A stretch of DNA of 64,000 bases. Source: an uncultured Dorea sp. GTDB taxonomy: Bacteria; Bacillota; Clostridia; Lachnospirales; Lachnospiraceae. The stretch is from NCBI GenBank assembly GCA_910589275.1, contig CAJUTH010000011.1, positions 781-64,780 of the forward strand, read 5' to 3'. Of this stretch, positions 51,182 to 59,990 are shown piece by piece. The translations under genes were made by a program, and so were the position numbers. Below the pieces are notes generated by a model, which saw only the letters and a list, made by a program, of their open reading frames with translations, searched no databases and was not told the origin of the DNA. The stretch's first letter is position 1. Every line of letters starts with the position of its first letter.

Positions 51182-52534
51182 CTACCCCGCCTGTTTTCTT
51201 TCCATATCTTCAATAAATCCAATGTTAATATTTCCGGACAGGAAATCCGGATGATGCAGAATCCCATACTGATAATCTACGTTGGTGTCTACTCCTTCGA
51301 TCACTACCTCGCCCAGCGCGCTCTGCATCTTACAAACCGCCTCTTTCCGGCTTCTGGCCCAGACAATCAGCTTGGCAATCATAGAATCATAGTAAGGCGG
51401 AATCTCACATCCGCTGTAAATTGCCGTATCCACACGGATTCCCTTGCCTCCCGGCAGGTACATATCCGTAATCGTTCCCGGCGAAGGACGAAATCCTTTA
51501 CCTGGATTCTCTGCATTAATCCGGCACTCAATGGCATGCCCCATCAACCGTATATCCTTCTGGCTGTATGACAGCTTCTTCCCGTCTGCAATCCGTATCT
51601 GCTCTTTTACAATATCAATTCCGGTCACCCATTCGGTTACCGGATGCTCTACCTGAATCCGGGTATTCATTTCCATAAAATAAAAGTTCTTTTCATCATC
51701 CAGCAGAAATTCAATGGTTCCCGCATTCACATAACCGGCTGCTCTTGCCGCTTCCGCCGCCGCTTCTCCCATCCGACTGCGAAGTTCCTCCGATACAGCC
51801 GGAGAAGGCGATTCTTCGATCATTTTCTGGTGATTTCTCTGCACCGAGCAGTCCCGTTCTCCCAAATGCACCACATTGCCAAAGCCATCCGCCAGTATCT
51901 GAAATTCAATATGCCTTGGCCGTATCAGGAAACGCTCCAGATACATCGCCTTATCCCCAAAGGAAGCCTCCGCCTCCTTCTGTGCCGTCTGAAAACACTC
52001 TGCAAATTCCTCCGGAGTCTTCGCCACCCTCATTCCTTTGCCGCCTCCGCCGAGCACAGCCTTAATGATTACCGGATATCCGATCTTCTCTGCCAGGGCC
52101 GCCGCCTCTTCCTTATCATATACCGCTTCGCTGCTTCCCGGAATCACCGGCACTTTTGCAGAAACCATTGTATTTCTAGCTTCCTGTTTATTGCCAAGCT
52201 TTGCGATCACATGGGAGGGCGGACCGATAAAGGTAATATTACACTGCTCGCATAATTCTGCAAATTTACAATTCTCCGACAGGAATCCAAAACCCGGATG
52301 AATCGCATCCGCCCCGGATACAATCGTAGCACTGATAATCTTCTCCATATCCAGATAGCTCTCCGACGCGCTGGCAGGTCCGATACACACCGTCTCGTCC
52401 GCAAGCTGTACATGAAGCGCCTTTGCGTCGGCCTCGGAATATACTGCCACGGTCGCAATCCCCATCTCCCTGCATGCGCGGATAATCCGTACTGCAATTT
52501 CTCCTCTGTTGGCAATCAGTATTTTCTGAATCAT
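51182..52534 (-). CDS. accC: Acetyl-CoA carboxylase biotin carboxylase
   Basis: This 450-residue ATP-grasp enzyme carboxylates biotin on AccB. It has KILIANRGEIAVRIIRAC, GFGFLSEN, the glycine loop GGGGKGMRVAK, and the EMNTRIQVEHPVTE active-site motif. The ATG at 52534 is preferred since AGGTGG lies five bases upstream; an earlier in-frame GTG would be inside that site. fabZ lies nine bases upstream. Confidence 0.96.
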   Translation of the reverse strand: MIQKILIANRGEIAVRIIRACREMGIATVAVYSEADAKALHVQLADETVCIGPASASESYLDMEKIISATIVSGADAIHPGFGFLSENCKFAELCEQCNITFIGPPSHVIAKLGNKQEARNTMVSAKVPVIPGSSEAVYDKEEAAALAEKIGYPVIIKAVLGGGGKGMRVAKTPEEFAECFQTAQKEAEASFGDKAMYLERFLIRPRHIEFQILADGFGNVVHLGERDCSVQRNHQKMIEESPSPAVSEELRSRMGEAAAEAARAAGYVNAGTIEFLLDDEKNFYFMEMNTRIQVEHPVTEWVTGIDIVKEQIRIADGKKLSYSQKDIRLMGHAIECRINAENPGKGFRPSPGTITDMYLPGGKGIRVDTAIYSGCEIPPYYDSMIAKLIVWARSRKEAVCKMQSALGEVVIEGVDTNVDYQYGILHHPDFLSGNINIGFIEDMERKQAG

Positions 52535-52543
52535 GTCCGCCAC

Positions 52544-52972
52544 CTATCCTATCATAAAGGTCAGTTCCGCCGAAACCACCGTTTTCCCGTCTACGCTGGC
52601 CACCGCGCTGCCGATGCCTACCGGGCCTTTCTGCTTGATGATTTCTGTCTCTAAACGTACCTTATCGCCCGGCACGATCTTTCCCCTAAACTTGCATTTA
52701 TTGATTCCTCCAAAATACGCAGTCTTTCCCGCATTTTCCTTCTGGCTTAAAATAGCCACGGCTCCTGCCTGGGCCAGCGCTTCTACTGTAAGTACGCCCG
52801 GCATTACCGGCTCCTGTGGGAAATGGCCCTGAAAGAAATCCTCCCGGTATGTCACACATTTATATCCTACCGCGTATTTACCCGGTTCATAGTCTTCAAT
52901 ATAATCCAGCAGCAGGAACGGATGCCTGTGCGGAATTATTTCCTGAATCTGCTTAATTGTCAAATGATTCAT
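52544..52972 (-). CDS. fabZ: 3-hydroxyacyl-ACP dehydratase FabZ
   Basis: This 142-residue hot-dog-fold enzyme dehydrates 3-hydroxyacyl-ACP. It has IIPHRHPFLLLD with catalytic His15, the GHFPQEPVMPGVLTVEALAQAGA active-site helix and KCKFRGKIVPGDKVRLE. It lies between accB and accC in the operon. FabA is not seen, so unsaturated fatty acid synthesis would need another enzyme or FabZ itself. Confidence 0.96.
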   Translation of the reverse strand: MNHLTIKQIQEIIPHRHPFLLLDYIEDYEPGKYAVGYKCVTYREDFFQGHFPQEPVMPGVLTVEALAQAGAVAILSQKENAGKTAYFGGINKCKFRGKIVPGDKVRLETEIIKQKGPVGIGSAVASVDGKTVVSAELTFMIG

Positions 52973-52993
52973 TCTTTTTTCCTCCCGAACTCG

Positions 52994-53416
52994 CTATTTA
53001 ATACGGAACAAAGGCTGGCCGTATTCCACCGGCTGGCCGTTCGCCACAAAGATTTCCTCTACTGTTCCGTCAAATTCACACTCAATCTCATTCATCAGCT
53101 TCATAGCTTCAATAATCGCCATGGTCTGACCTTTTTTCACCGTGTCTCCTACTGACACAAAGTTCTCGGCATCCTCCGCCGGCGCCGTATAGAATACGCC
53201 CACCAGCGGGGAGTTCATAATTTTCCCTTCCGGCTCTGTCATAGTTTCCGGTGCGGAAACCGCCTCCGAAACGGCTGTCTTCTGCACCGTTTCCGCCGAA
53301 ACAATCCCCCTCTTTTTCGTGAGGTGGAGTTTCACCCCATTTTCTTCATATTTCAAATCCGTCAGCTTTGAATCTGAAACGGTTTTTATCAGTGTCAACA
53401 GATTTTCAAATTCCAT
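52994..53416 (-). CDS. accB: Biotin carboxyl carrier protein
   Basis: This 140-residue protein carries biotin on K106 in AIIEAMKLMNEIE. A Pro/Ala/Thr-rich linker (about 40-65) separates the N-terminal part from the biotinyl domain (SPLVGVFYTAPAEDAENFVSVGD). It cycles between the biotin carboxylase and the carboxyltransferase. A GGGG-type ribosome site precedes the ATG. Confidence 0.95.
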   Translation of the reverse strand: MEFENLLTLIKTVSDSKLTDLKYEENGVKLHLTKKRGIVSAETVQKTAVSEAVSAPETMTEPEGKIMNSPLVGVFYTAPAEDAENFVSVGDTVKKGQTMAIIEAMKLMNEIECEFDGTVEEIFVANGQPVEYGQPLFRIK

Positions 53417-53434
53417 CTTCTCTATCCCCGCCTG

Positions 53435-54676
53435 CTAATCTTCATAGCTTTTTATCAACAACGCTGCATTATGCCCGCCAAAGCCAAGGGAATTGCTCAT
53501 GGCAAACCATACCTGTTTCTCAACCGGCGCTCCTATGGCATAATTTAAATCACACTCTTCATCGGTTTCCTTCGTTCCCATAGTCTGATGGATAAATCCA
53601 TCATTTATGGATTTCACGCAGACAATAAACTCTACGCCTCCGGCAGCCCCTAAAAGATGCCCGATCATGGACTTGGTAGAATTGATGACCAGACCGCCTG
53701 CCGCATTTCCAAAGACCGCCTTAATGGCCCTTGTCTCAAACAGGTCATTATGATGGGTTCCGGTACCATGGGCATTGATATAATCAATATCCTCCGGCCG
53801 GACCCCGGCTTCCTCCATGGCAAGCTCCATTGCCTTTGCCGCTCCGCTTCCGTCTTCGATTGGAGATGTGATATGGTAGGCGTCCCCTGTCGCCCCATAC
53901 CCGGCTGCTTCAGCATAAATACGCGCCCCTCTAGCCTTCGCATGCTCCAGCTCTTCTAGTATCACAACCCCGGCGCCTTCCCCGATCACAAAGCCGCCCC
54001 GGTCCTTGTCAAATGGAATGGATGCACGCATCGGATCCTTGCTCTGAGACAATGCCGTAAGCGCTGTAAATCCGGCCACTCCGGTAGGGCAGATACAGCT
54101 CTCCGCGCCGCCTGCCGCCATAACATCCGCATCTCCGTACTGAATGGTGCGGAATGCATCCCCGATACAGTGGCTTCCCGTTGCACAGGCGGTCGCCACG
54201 CTGGTACATTTTCCCCGGAATCCCAACTGGATCGACACATTTCCCGCCGCCATATTACTGATCATTCTCGGTACCAAAAGAGGATTCACACGGGAAGGGC
54301 CTTTCTCTCGAATCCGCTCTGCTGCCGCCTCTACTTCCTGAAGACTTCCTACGCCGGAACCGATTATCACACCCGCACGAAATGCGTCTTCCTGCTCCAT
54401 ATGAAGCCCTGAATCCTGAAAAGCCTCCAAAGCCGCTGCCACAGCAAACTGAGAAAACCGCTCCATACGCTTTGCCATCTTAAAATCCATACGCTCTCTA
54501 GCGTCAAATCCCTTGACCTCGGCCGCAAGCTTCACCTTATAATCTGTCACGTCAAATGCCGTAACCGGCCCGATTCCTACCTTTCCTTCCCGGATACTGC
54601 TCCAGAAATCCCTGACCGTATTACCAATCGGGGTTACTGCCCCCATTCCTGTCACAACTACTCTCCGCTTACTCAT
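53435..54676 (-). CDS. fabF: 3-oxoacyl-ACP synthase II (FabF)
   Basis: This 413-residue condensing enzyme elongates acyl-ACP with malonyl-ACP. It has the catalytic Cys164 in SVATACATGSHC, the two His motifs (NAHGTGTHHND and SMIGHLLGAAGG) and the closing NSLGFGGHNA. It overlaps the fabG stop by 4 nt (ATGA), indicating coupled translation. Confidence 0.96.
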   Translation of the reverse strand: MSKRRVVVTGMGAVTPIGNTVRDFWSSIREGKVGIGPVTAFDVTDYKVKLAAEVKGFDARERMDFKMAKRMERFSQFAVAAALEAFQDSGLHMEQEDAFRAGVIIGSGVGSLQEVEAAAERIREKGPSRVNPLLVPRMISNMAAGNVSIQLGFRGKCTSVATACATGSHCIGDAFRTIQYGDADVMAAGGAESCICPTGVAGFTALTALSQSKDPMRASIPFDKDRGGFVIGEGAGVVILEELEHAKARGARIYAEAAGYGATGDAYHITSPIEDGSGAAKAMELAMEEAGVRPEDIDYINAHGTGTHHNDLFETRAIKAVFGNAAGGLVINSTKSMIGHLLGAAGGVEFIVCVKSINDGFIHQTMGTKETDEECDLNYAIGAPVEKQVWFAMSNSLGFGGHNAALLIKSYED

Positions 54677-55413
54677 ATCGCCATTCCCCCATCTGCCTGA
54701 ATCACCTGTCCGGTAATATACCCCGCTTCCTCCGATGCAAGAAACGCCACAATTTTAGCAATATCCTCCGGCTTTCCGAATCTTCCCATCGGAATCTGCC
54801 CTACAGCTTCTTCCTTTACCCTATCAGAAAGCGCAGCCGTCATTTCCGTTTCTATAAATCCCGGCGCTACCGCATTTACCGTAACTCCTCTGGACGCAAG
54901 CTCCTTGGCTGCCGATTTGGTCATTCCAATGACTCCGGCTTTCGAAGCCGCATAATTGACCTGCCCTGCGTTCCCACAGATTCCTACTACGGAGGACATG
55001 TTAATGATCCTTCCGCTTCTCTGCCTAATCATCTGGCGCGCCGCCGCACGCATGGTATGAAACGTACCTTTTAAATTGATCGCAATGACATCGTCGAAAT
55101 CTTTCTCCGACATTTTCATCAAAAGGCCGTCCCTAGTAATTCCCGCATTATTTACCAAAATATCTATTTTACCGAAATCTTTTATCACTCTGCTGATAAA
55201 ATCCGAGCATTGCTCAAAATCCGCCACATTACACTGAACAACCTCTGCCTTTCCTCCTTTTGCCTCAATCTCGCTTTTCACTTTTTCGGCGCTCTCTAAA
55301 GACCCGTTATAATTAATAATGACCTGTGCTCCCTGTTCTGCGAGTTCCAAGGCAATTGCCCTTCCGATTCCTCTAGACGCTCCGGTAACAACTGCTATTT
55401 TTCCTTCTAACAT
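54673..55413 (-). CDS. fabG: 3-oxoacyl-ACP reductase (FabG)
   Basis: This 246-residue SDR reduces 3-oxoacyl-ACP with NADPH. It has VTGASRGIGRAIALEL, NNAGITRDGLLMKM and the catalytic Ser-Tyr-Lys (SSVVG...NYAASKAG). The start at 55413, overlapping the fabD stop by 7 nt, has CAGGAG eight bases upstream; the long open frame before it is non-coding. Confidence 0.96.
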   Translation of the reverse strand: MLEGKIAVVTGASRGIGRAIALELAEQGAQVIINYNGSLESAEKVKSEIEAKGGKAEVVQCNVADFEQCSDFISRVIKDFGKIDILVNNAGITRDGLLMKMSEKDFDDVIAINLKGTFHTMRAAARQMIRQRSGRIINMSSVVGICGNAGQVNYAASKAGVIGMTKSAAKELASRGVTVNAVAPGFIETEMTAALSDRVKEEAVGQIPMGRFGKPEDIAKIVAFLASEEAGYITGQVIQADGGMAI

Positions 55414-56333
55414 GCTCTCAACTCCTGAATAACCGTTTCTATATCTTTCCACGTGCCAATTTGCATTACTTTCTTGTCCGGCGCAATTTTTCTTAAGAAG
55501 CCGGTAAGTGTTTTCCCGGGACCAATTTCTACAAAAACATCTGCTCCGCCCTGTATCATAGTTTCCATACTCTGCTCCCACTTCACCGGAGCGCTGACCT
55601 GACGGGCAAGAAGTTCTGCTGTCTGAGATATATCGGAGATCTCCTGTGCCGTTACGTTTGTCACATAAGGAACCGCCAGCTCTTTCCACTGAATTTTCTT
55701 CAGCTCTTCCCCAAGCTTTTCTCCTGCCTTAGCCAGCATAGGCGAATGGAACGGCCCGCTGACCTTCAAAGGCATCATACGCCTTGCGCCTGCGTCGTTC
55801 AGCCGCCTGCATGCTTCCTGCACCGCCTCTGTTTTTCCGGTAATCACAATCTGCCCCGGACAGTTATAATTAGCAATAGTTACGTCTTCCATCGAAGAGA
55901 GCACCTGCTCGATCGGCTCCTTTGCCAGACCCAATACAGCCGCCATAGCCCCTTCTCCGGCCGGAACCGTATTCTGCATCAAGAGCCCTCTGGTTCTCAC
56001 CATCTTAACCGCATCTATATCGGCAATGCCTCCCGCCGCCGCAATAGCGCAGTATTCACCAAGGCTTAATCCCGCCGTAATATCCGGCCTTAAGCCTTGC
56101 TCCTCTATCGTTCTGGTCATGGCAAGACAAGTAGTTACCATAGCTGCCTGCGTATACTCTGTCAAATCAAGCCTATCATTTTTCTCAAAGCACAGCTCCT
56201 TCATATCCAGTCCCAGCGCCTCTGACGCTTCATCGTAGATACGCCTTGCTATAACGCTGTTTTCGTAAAAATCAGCTCCCATTCCTGCTTTCTGAGCCCC
56301 CTGCCCGGGATAAATAAATGCAATCTTACTCAT
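55407..56333 (-). CDS. fabD: Malonyl-CoA:ACP transacylase (FabD)
   Basis: This 308-residue enzyme loads malonyl groups on ACP. It has FIYPGQGAQKAGMG, the nucleophile Ser90 in GLSLGEYCAI and the catalytic His in VSGPFHSPML (about 196). It overlaps the fabK stop by 8 nt and the fabG start by 7 nt, so fabK-fabD-fabG are tightly coupled. Confidence 0.96.
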   Translation of the reverse strand: MSKIAFIYPGQGAQKAGMGADFYENSVIARRIYDEASEALGLDMKELCFEKNDRLDLTEYTQAAMVTTCLAMTRTIEEQGLRPDITAGLSLGEYCAIAAAGGIADIDAVKMVRTRGLLMQNTVPAGEGAMAAVLGLAKEPIEQVLSSMEDVTIANYNCPGQIVITGKTEAVQEACRRLNDAGARRMMPLKVSGPFHSPMLAKAGEKLGEELKKIQWKELAVPYVTNVTAQEISDISQTAELLARQVSAPVKWEQSMETMIQGGADVFVEIGPGKTLTGFLRKIAPDKKVMQIGTWKDIETVIQELRAC

Positions 56334-57264
56334 AGCCTTTGATTCCTTTCATCAACGCGTCGGTCTCCCTCGCCAGTTTCTCAATCAATTGCCGGCAGGA
56401 CATTCTCTCTTTGACCATACCCGCGCTCTGACCTGCCATTACGCTTCCTGTCCTTACATCGCCCTCTACGACGGCTTTCCTGAGTCCTCCCAGCGTAAGC
56501 TTCTCTAGTTCTTCAAAGGAAGCCCCCGCTTTCTCCATATCCAGATATTTCCGCGTAGTCTCATTTCTCAGGGCACGGACCGGATGCCCGGTGCTTCTTC
56601 CCGTCACTCTGGTATCAATATCGCTTGCTTTCAGAATCTTCTCTTTGTAGCTGTCGTGAACAATACATTCATCTGTAACCACAAAATGGGTTCCCATCTG
56701 TACGCCCTTTGCTCCCAGCATAAATGCCGCCGCAATTCCTCTGCCGTCCGCGATGCCTCCCGCCGCAATGACCGGGATTTTTACCGCATCCGCAACCTGA
56801 GGCACCAGCACCATAGTCGTAGATTCTCCGATGTGTCCTCCTGCTTCACAGCCTTCCGCCACTACCGCGTCTGCGCCGCACCGCTCCATGCGCTTTGCAA
56901 GGGCAACGGAAGCTACTACCGGAATAACCTTGATTCCGGCTTCCTTCCACATAGCCATATACTTTTCCGGATTGCCTGCTCCGGTAGTTACAACCTTTAC
57001 CTGCTCTTCCGCCACGATTTTGGCCACTTCGTCAGCATAGGGACTCATCAGCATAATGTTCACGCCAAACGGCTGATCCGTCATCTTTTTCGCTTCGCGG
57101 ATCTGCTCACGCACCCACTCGGCAGGAGCATTCGCCGCACCGATCAGTCCCAATCCGCCTGCATTAGAAACCGCCGCCGCCAGATGGCATTCCGCCACCC
57201 ATGCCATGCCGCCCTGTATGATCGGGTACTGGATTCCCAGCAGTTCTGTTATCTCTGTCTTCAT
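56326..57264 (-). CDS. fabK: Enoyl-ACP reductase II (FabK), FMN-dependent
   Basis: This 312-residue flavoprotein carries out the last reduction of each elongation cycle. It has IQYPIIQGGMAWVAECHLAAAVSNAGGLGLIGA, VVAEGCEAGGHIGES and AAGGIADGRGIAAAFMLGAKGVQMGT, all in the nitronate monooxygenase-like FabK fold. No FabI is present in the operon. FabK enzymes are usually triclosan-insensitive. Confidence 0.94.
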   Translation of the reverse strand: MKTEITELLGIQYPIIQGGMAWVAECHLAAAVSNAGGLGLIGAANAPAEWVREQIREAKKMTDQPFGVNIMLMSPYADEVAKIVAEEQVKVVTTGAGNPEKYMAMWKEAGIKVIPVVASVALAKRMERCGADAVVAEGCEAGGHIGESTTMVLVPQVADAVKIPVIAAGGIADGRGIAAAFMLGAKGVQMGTHFVVTDECIVHDSYKEKILKASDIDTRVTGRSTGHPVRALRNETTRKYLDMEKAGASFEELEKLTLGGLRKAVVEGDVRTGSVMAGQSAGMVKERMSCRQLIEKLARETDALMKGIKGYE

Positions 57265-57302
57265 AGCTTATCCTCCTTATGAGTCCGCGCGTTCCCCGCC
57301 GT

Positions 57303-57527
57303 CTATTTATTCTGTTCAATATACTTTACAACATCTCCAACGGTAACCATAGCTTCCAGCTCTTCTGTCGGGATTTCCACGCCGTACTCATCCTCCAGCG
57401 CCATAACCAGCTCAAACAAATCTAATGAATCTGCCCCCAAATCTTCCTTGAAGGATGCACCTTCCGTAACTTTCTCCTGATCTACTCCCAATGTCTCTGC
57501 AATCATTTCCTGTATTTTCTCTAACAT
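57303..57527 (-). CDS. acpP: Acyl carrier protein
   Basis: This 74-residue acidic protein has the phosphopantetheine site Ser34 in LGADSLDLFELVM. It carries the growing acyl chain among all Fab enzymes. It lies between fabH and fabK and has GGAG-type spacing upstream. Confidence 0.97.
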   Translation of the reverse strand: MLEKIQEMIAETLGVDQEKVTEGASFKEDLGADSLDLFELVMALEDEYGVEIPTEELEAMVTVGDVVKYIEQNK

Positions 57528-57612
57528 ATTTCTTTCTCTCCTTTTTTTGTTATTGACCTATTCGGTTTTTATGTTGATTAAAATGCTCTTTGGCATTTGA
57601 ATCCTAATCAGC

Positions 57613-58572
57613 CTATTCGATGATCCAGTCTAAGATTCCGGCACCCCATGACAACCCCGCGCCAAAACCTGCCAATAGAATCCGATTCCCTTTTTTCAAT
57701 GTCCCATTTCTTCGAAGTTCATCCAGCAGTATCGGAATACTTGCCGATGAGGTATTTCCATATTCCTGAAGGTTCATGGGAAATTTCTCTGCATCCACGC
57801 CCAGACGTTTTGCTACGCTCTCGATGATTCTTCGATTTGCCTGATGGACTACAAAATAATCGATCTCGTCTATGCTGCAGTCATTCAATTCCAGCGCCTC
57901 GCGGATAACTTCCGGCACTCTTTTCACCGCAAATTGAAAAACCTCTCTGCCGTCCATTTTCATAAAGCCTGAGTCATTTTCATCCGACTTCCAATGGCTG
58001 CCGCTGCAAGACAATGCTGCTCCCTTACTGCCATCTGAGTGCAGAATCCCCCGAAAGCTCCTTCCTTCTCCTGCTGTAAGCACCGCCGCTCCAGCGCCGT
58101 CGCCAAACAGGATACAGGTTCCTCTGTCTGTCCAGTCGGTTAACTTTGAAAGGCTTTCGCTGCCAATGATTAAAATAGTACGGTAAACTCCCGCCGTAAT
58201 ATATGTCTGCGCTATCTGAAAGGCCGTCAGAAAACCGCAGCATGCAGCATTTACATCAAAACAGGCCGCACATGCAGCGCCTATTTCCTTCTGTACCTCA
58301 CAGGCTGTGCATGGAAGGATCACATTCGAAGATATGGTTGCCGTAATAATCAATTCCACCTGTTCCGAAGGAATCCCTGCATCTGCAAGCGCTCTTTCAG
58401 CGGCTTTTGCCGCCATGGACACGGTGGTTTCTTCCGCAACGATGCGGCGCCTCTCAATCCCTGTTCTTTCCCTGATCCATTCATCGCTGGTATCTACCAT
58501 GCCAGATAACTCCTTATTGTCCATCACACGCTCTGGTACGCAGAACCCTGTTCCACATATCCTTCCCGTCAT
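57613..58572 (-). CDS. fabH: 3-oxoacyl-ACP synthase III (FabH)
   Basis: This 319-residue enzyme starts fatty acid synthesis by condensing acyl-CoA with malonyl-ACP. It has the catalytic Cys111 in NAACCGFLTAF, the His in VVHQANRRI and the Asn in EYGNTSSAS. As the first gene of the operon it lies behind the promoter and two FabT-like boxes. GGAG lies upstream of the ATG. Confidence 0.96.
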   Translation of the reverse strand: MTGRICGTGFCVPERVMDNKELSGMVDTSDEWIRERTGIERRRIVAEETTVSMAAKAAERALADAGIPSEQVELIITATISSNVILPCTACEVQKEIGAACAACFDVNAACCGFLTAFQIAQTYITAGVYRTILIIGSESLSKLTDWTDRGTCILFGDGAGAAVLTAGEGRSFRGILHSDGSKGAALSCSGSHWKSDENDSGFMKMDGREVFQFAVKRVPEVIREALELNDCSIDEIDYFVVHQANRRIIESVAKRLGVDAEKFPMNLQEYGNTSSASIPILLDELRRNGTLKKGNRILLAGFGAGLSWGAGILDWIIE

Positions 58573-58595
58573 TTTAATTCTCCTTTGAACATTAT

Positions 58596-58608
58596 TTTGA
58601 CAAACAAA
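58596..58608. promoter_or_regulatory. FabT-like box downstream of the fab promoter
   Basis: TTTGACAAACAAA shows the TTTGA...CAAA frame of the upstream box with a diverged centre. It lies between the -10 and the fabH ribosome site, where a bound repressor would block elongation. Confidence 0.45.
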
Positions 58609-58623
58609 CTATTTCAAGGTCAA

Positions 58624-58652
58624 AGTATATATCCTTTTAATTTGATTGTCAA
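58624..58652 (-). promoter_or_regulatory. fab operon promoter
   Basis: TTGACA (58652-58647) and TATACT (58629-58624) with a 17-bp spacer form a consensus promoter 52 bases before fabH. It is the only obvious promoter of the ten-gene fab-acc operon. Confidence 0.8.
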
Positions 58653-58656
58653 GTCT

Positions 58657-58669
58657 TTTGATAATCAAA
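58657..58669. promoter_or_regulatory. FabT-type operator upstream of the fab promoter
   Basis: The perfect palindrome TTTGATAATCAAA matches the FabT box of streptococci and lies four bases upstream of the -35. A second AATCAAATT half site overlaps the spacer. The FabT-like regulator is encoded at the other end of the operon. Confidence 0.6.
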
Positions 58670-58684
58670 TTAAATAAAAAAAGA

Positions 58685-58723
58685 AGAATGTGCCAAGGCA
58701 CATTCTCACACCGAGCAGGGTCG
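58685..58723. repeat. AGAATGTGC-type palindromic repeat, copy 2
   Basis: Hairpin AGAATGTGCC-aa-GGCACATTCT (58685-58706) followed by CACACCGAGCAGGGTCG, matching 10632-10670 with changed stem and loop bases. It lies between the divergent fab promoter and the hydrolase 3' end, and appears cut short compared with copy 1. Confidence 0.65.
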
Positions 58724-58729
58724 ATTCAT

Positions 58730-59797
58730 TTAATTGTCAACCCTCTCCGCAAAAGCTTTCACAACTGCATTAAATTCTTCCGGCCTTTCCCTTGATGAAT
58801 TATGTGCAGAGCCAGGAAGTACGCAAACCTCCCCGTTAGGCGTCATTGAATTATAATAAAATGCCGCTTCAGGGGAACCGCTGTCATATTCTCCGGAAAT
58901 ATAGAGGATGGGAACAGTAATATCTTTCAGCAGCTTTGTTGAATCATGTCCCTGCAGTGTGCCGGTACAAGAAAACTCGGATGGTCCCCACATATAATTG
59001 TAAACGCTGAATCCCTCTATCTCTCGCCCTTCCGGCTCGCTGGGCGTACCGTCAAAGGCCCCTTCAATCCTGCTATTGAAGTTTTCTGAATAAATCGTGT
59101 TGATTTCATCATATTCTTCCGTATATTCTCCGGTGGATTCACATTCAAGGATCGTTTCCCACATTGCTTCTCCATCAGGGAGCGTCTTAATCAGCCTCTC
59201 CGCATCATCAATCCATTGATCAACATTGAGGAACGGACCGTTAAGAATAATACCCTTTAATCCATCCGGCTGCTTTGCCGCGGCATATTCCACCGCGAGC
59301 ATAGTGCCCCATGAACGCCCTACAAGGATAAATTTGTCAAACTCAAAATGTTTTATTACTGTATCAAGCTCCTCAACAAAATGCTCAATTGTAAGAAGTT
59401 CTTGCGCCTCTTCTGCAGTAGCATACTCTTCTGAAATACTTGAACCGCTGCTTCCAAGCTGGTTATAGATAAGGACAGGACGGTCTTCTGCAAGAGCAGT
59501 CTGTTTAAAGAAGCAGGCGCCATTGCCGCCAGGCCCGCCATGGATAAAAATCAGCGGCGTACCTGCTTGATCTTTACCATAAAGATGATAGTATACTTCA
59601 CCGCCGTCAACATCAATTGTGCCGACCTCTCCTCCTTCCGGCCATCCATCAGCCTCGTTTTCGTCAGACGGCTCTTCTTCTGATCCATTTTCCTCCGATG
59701 CATCTTCTGGCGAAGTATCTGCCGTCTCCGAACCGCATGCGGCCAATACAAATACCATAGATACCGCCAGCACAATTGAAACAACTCTTTTCTTCAT
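58730..59797 (-). CDS. Alpha/beta-hydrolase lipoprotein (proline iminopeptidase-like)
   Basis: This 355-residue protein has a lipoprotein signal ending VLAAC (Cys21) and an acidic Glu/Ser-rich linker (about 25-55), so it is anchored outside the membrane. The hydrolase part has FIHGGPGGNG (oxyanion hole), the nucleophile in VGRSWGTMLA, an Asp in ISGEYDSGSP and the catalytic His in GSAHNSSRE, as in peptidase family S33. It probably trims peptides or esters. The start at 59797 has AGGAGGG eight bases upstream; an earlier in-frame ATG would lie over it. Confidence 0.88.
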   Translation of the reverse strand: MKKRVVSIVLAVSMVFVLAACGSETADTSPEDASEENGSEEEPSDENEADGWPEGGEVGTIDVDGGEVYYHLYGKDQAGTPLIFIHGGPGGNGACFFKQTALAEDRPVLIYNQLGSSGSSISEEYATAEEAQELLTIEHFVEELDTVIKHFEFDKFILVGRSWGTMLAVEYAAAKQPDGLKGIILNGPFLNVDQWIDDAERLIKTLPDGEAMWETILECESTGEYTEEYDEINTIYSENFNSRIEGAFDGTPSEPEGREIEGFSVYNYMWGPSEFSCTGTLQGHDSTKLLKDITVPILYISGEYDSGSPEAAFYYNSMTPNGEVCVLPGSAHNSSRERPEEFNAVVKAFAERVDN

Positions 59798-59830
59798 ACA
59801 ACTTCCCTCCTTCAATTAGAATAGATGACG

Positions 59831-59919
59831 CAAAACGCAGATTCGTCGTACATTTTCTACAAATCAGCGTTTTTGCTAGTTATTTCCTTTATTTTACTCT
59901 ATTTTTTTCGCATTTGCAA
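59831..59919 (-). promoter_or_regulatory. Hydrolase promoter and leader hairpin
   Basis: TTGCAA (59919-59914) and TAAAAT (59896-59891) with a 17-bp spacer form the promoter. Downstream in the leader, CAAAACGC-type arms at 59831-59838 pair with GCGTTTT at about 59867-59875, making a possible attenuator. Confidence 0.55.
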
Positions 59920-59959
59920 CATATTCGCCCTATTTTGCATCATATTCTGCCGACGGCGT

Positions 59960-59990
59960 GTTACTATTCACGGCCCGGGAGGCCGCTCAT
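59960..59990. repeat. C-type hairpin inside the end of a coding sequence
   Basis: GTTACTATTCACGGCC...GGCCGCTCAT differs from the hairpin C at 26799-26829 by one substitution and one inserted base. It supplies the last eight codons and the stop of the beta-helix protein gene. Confidence 0.6.
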
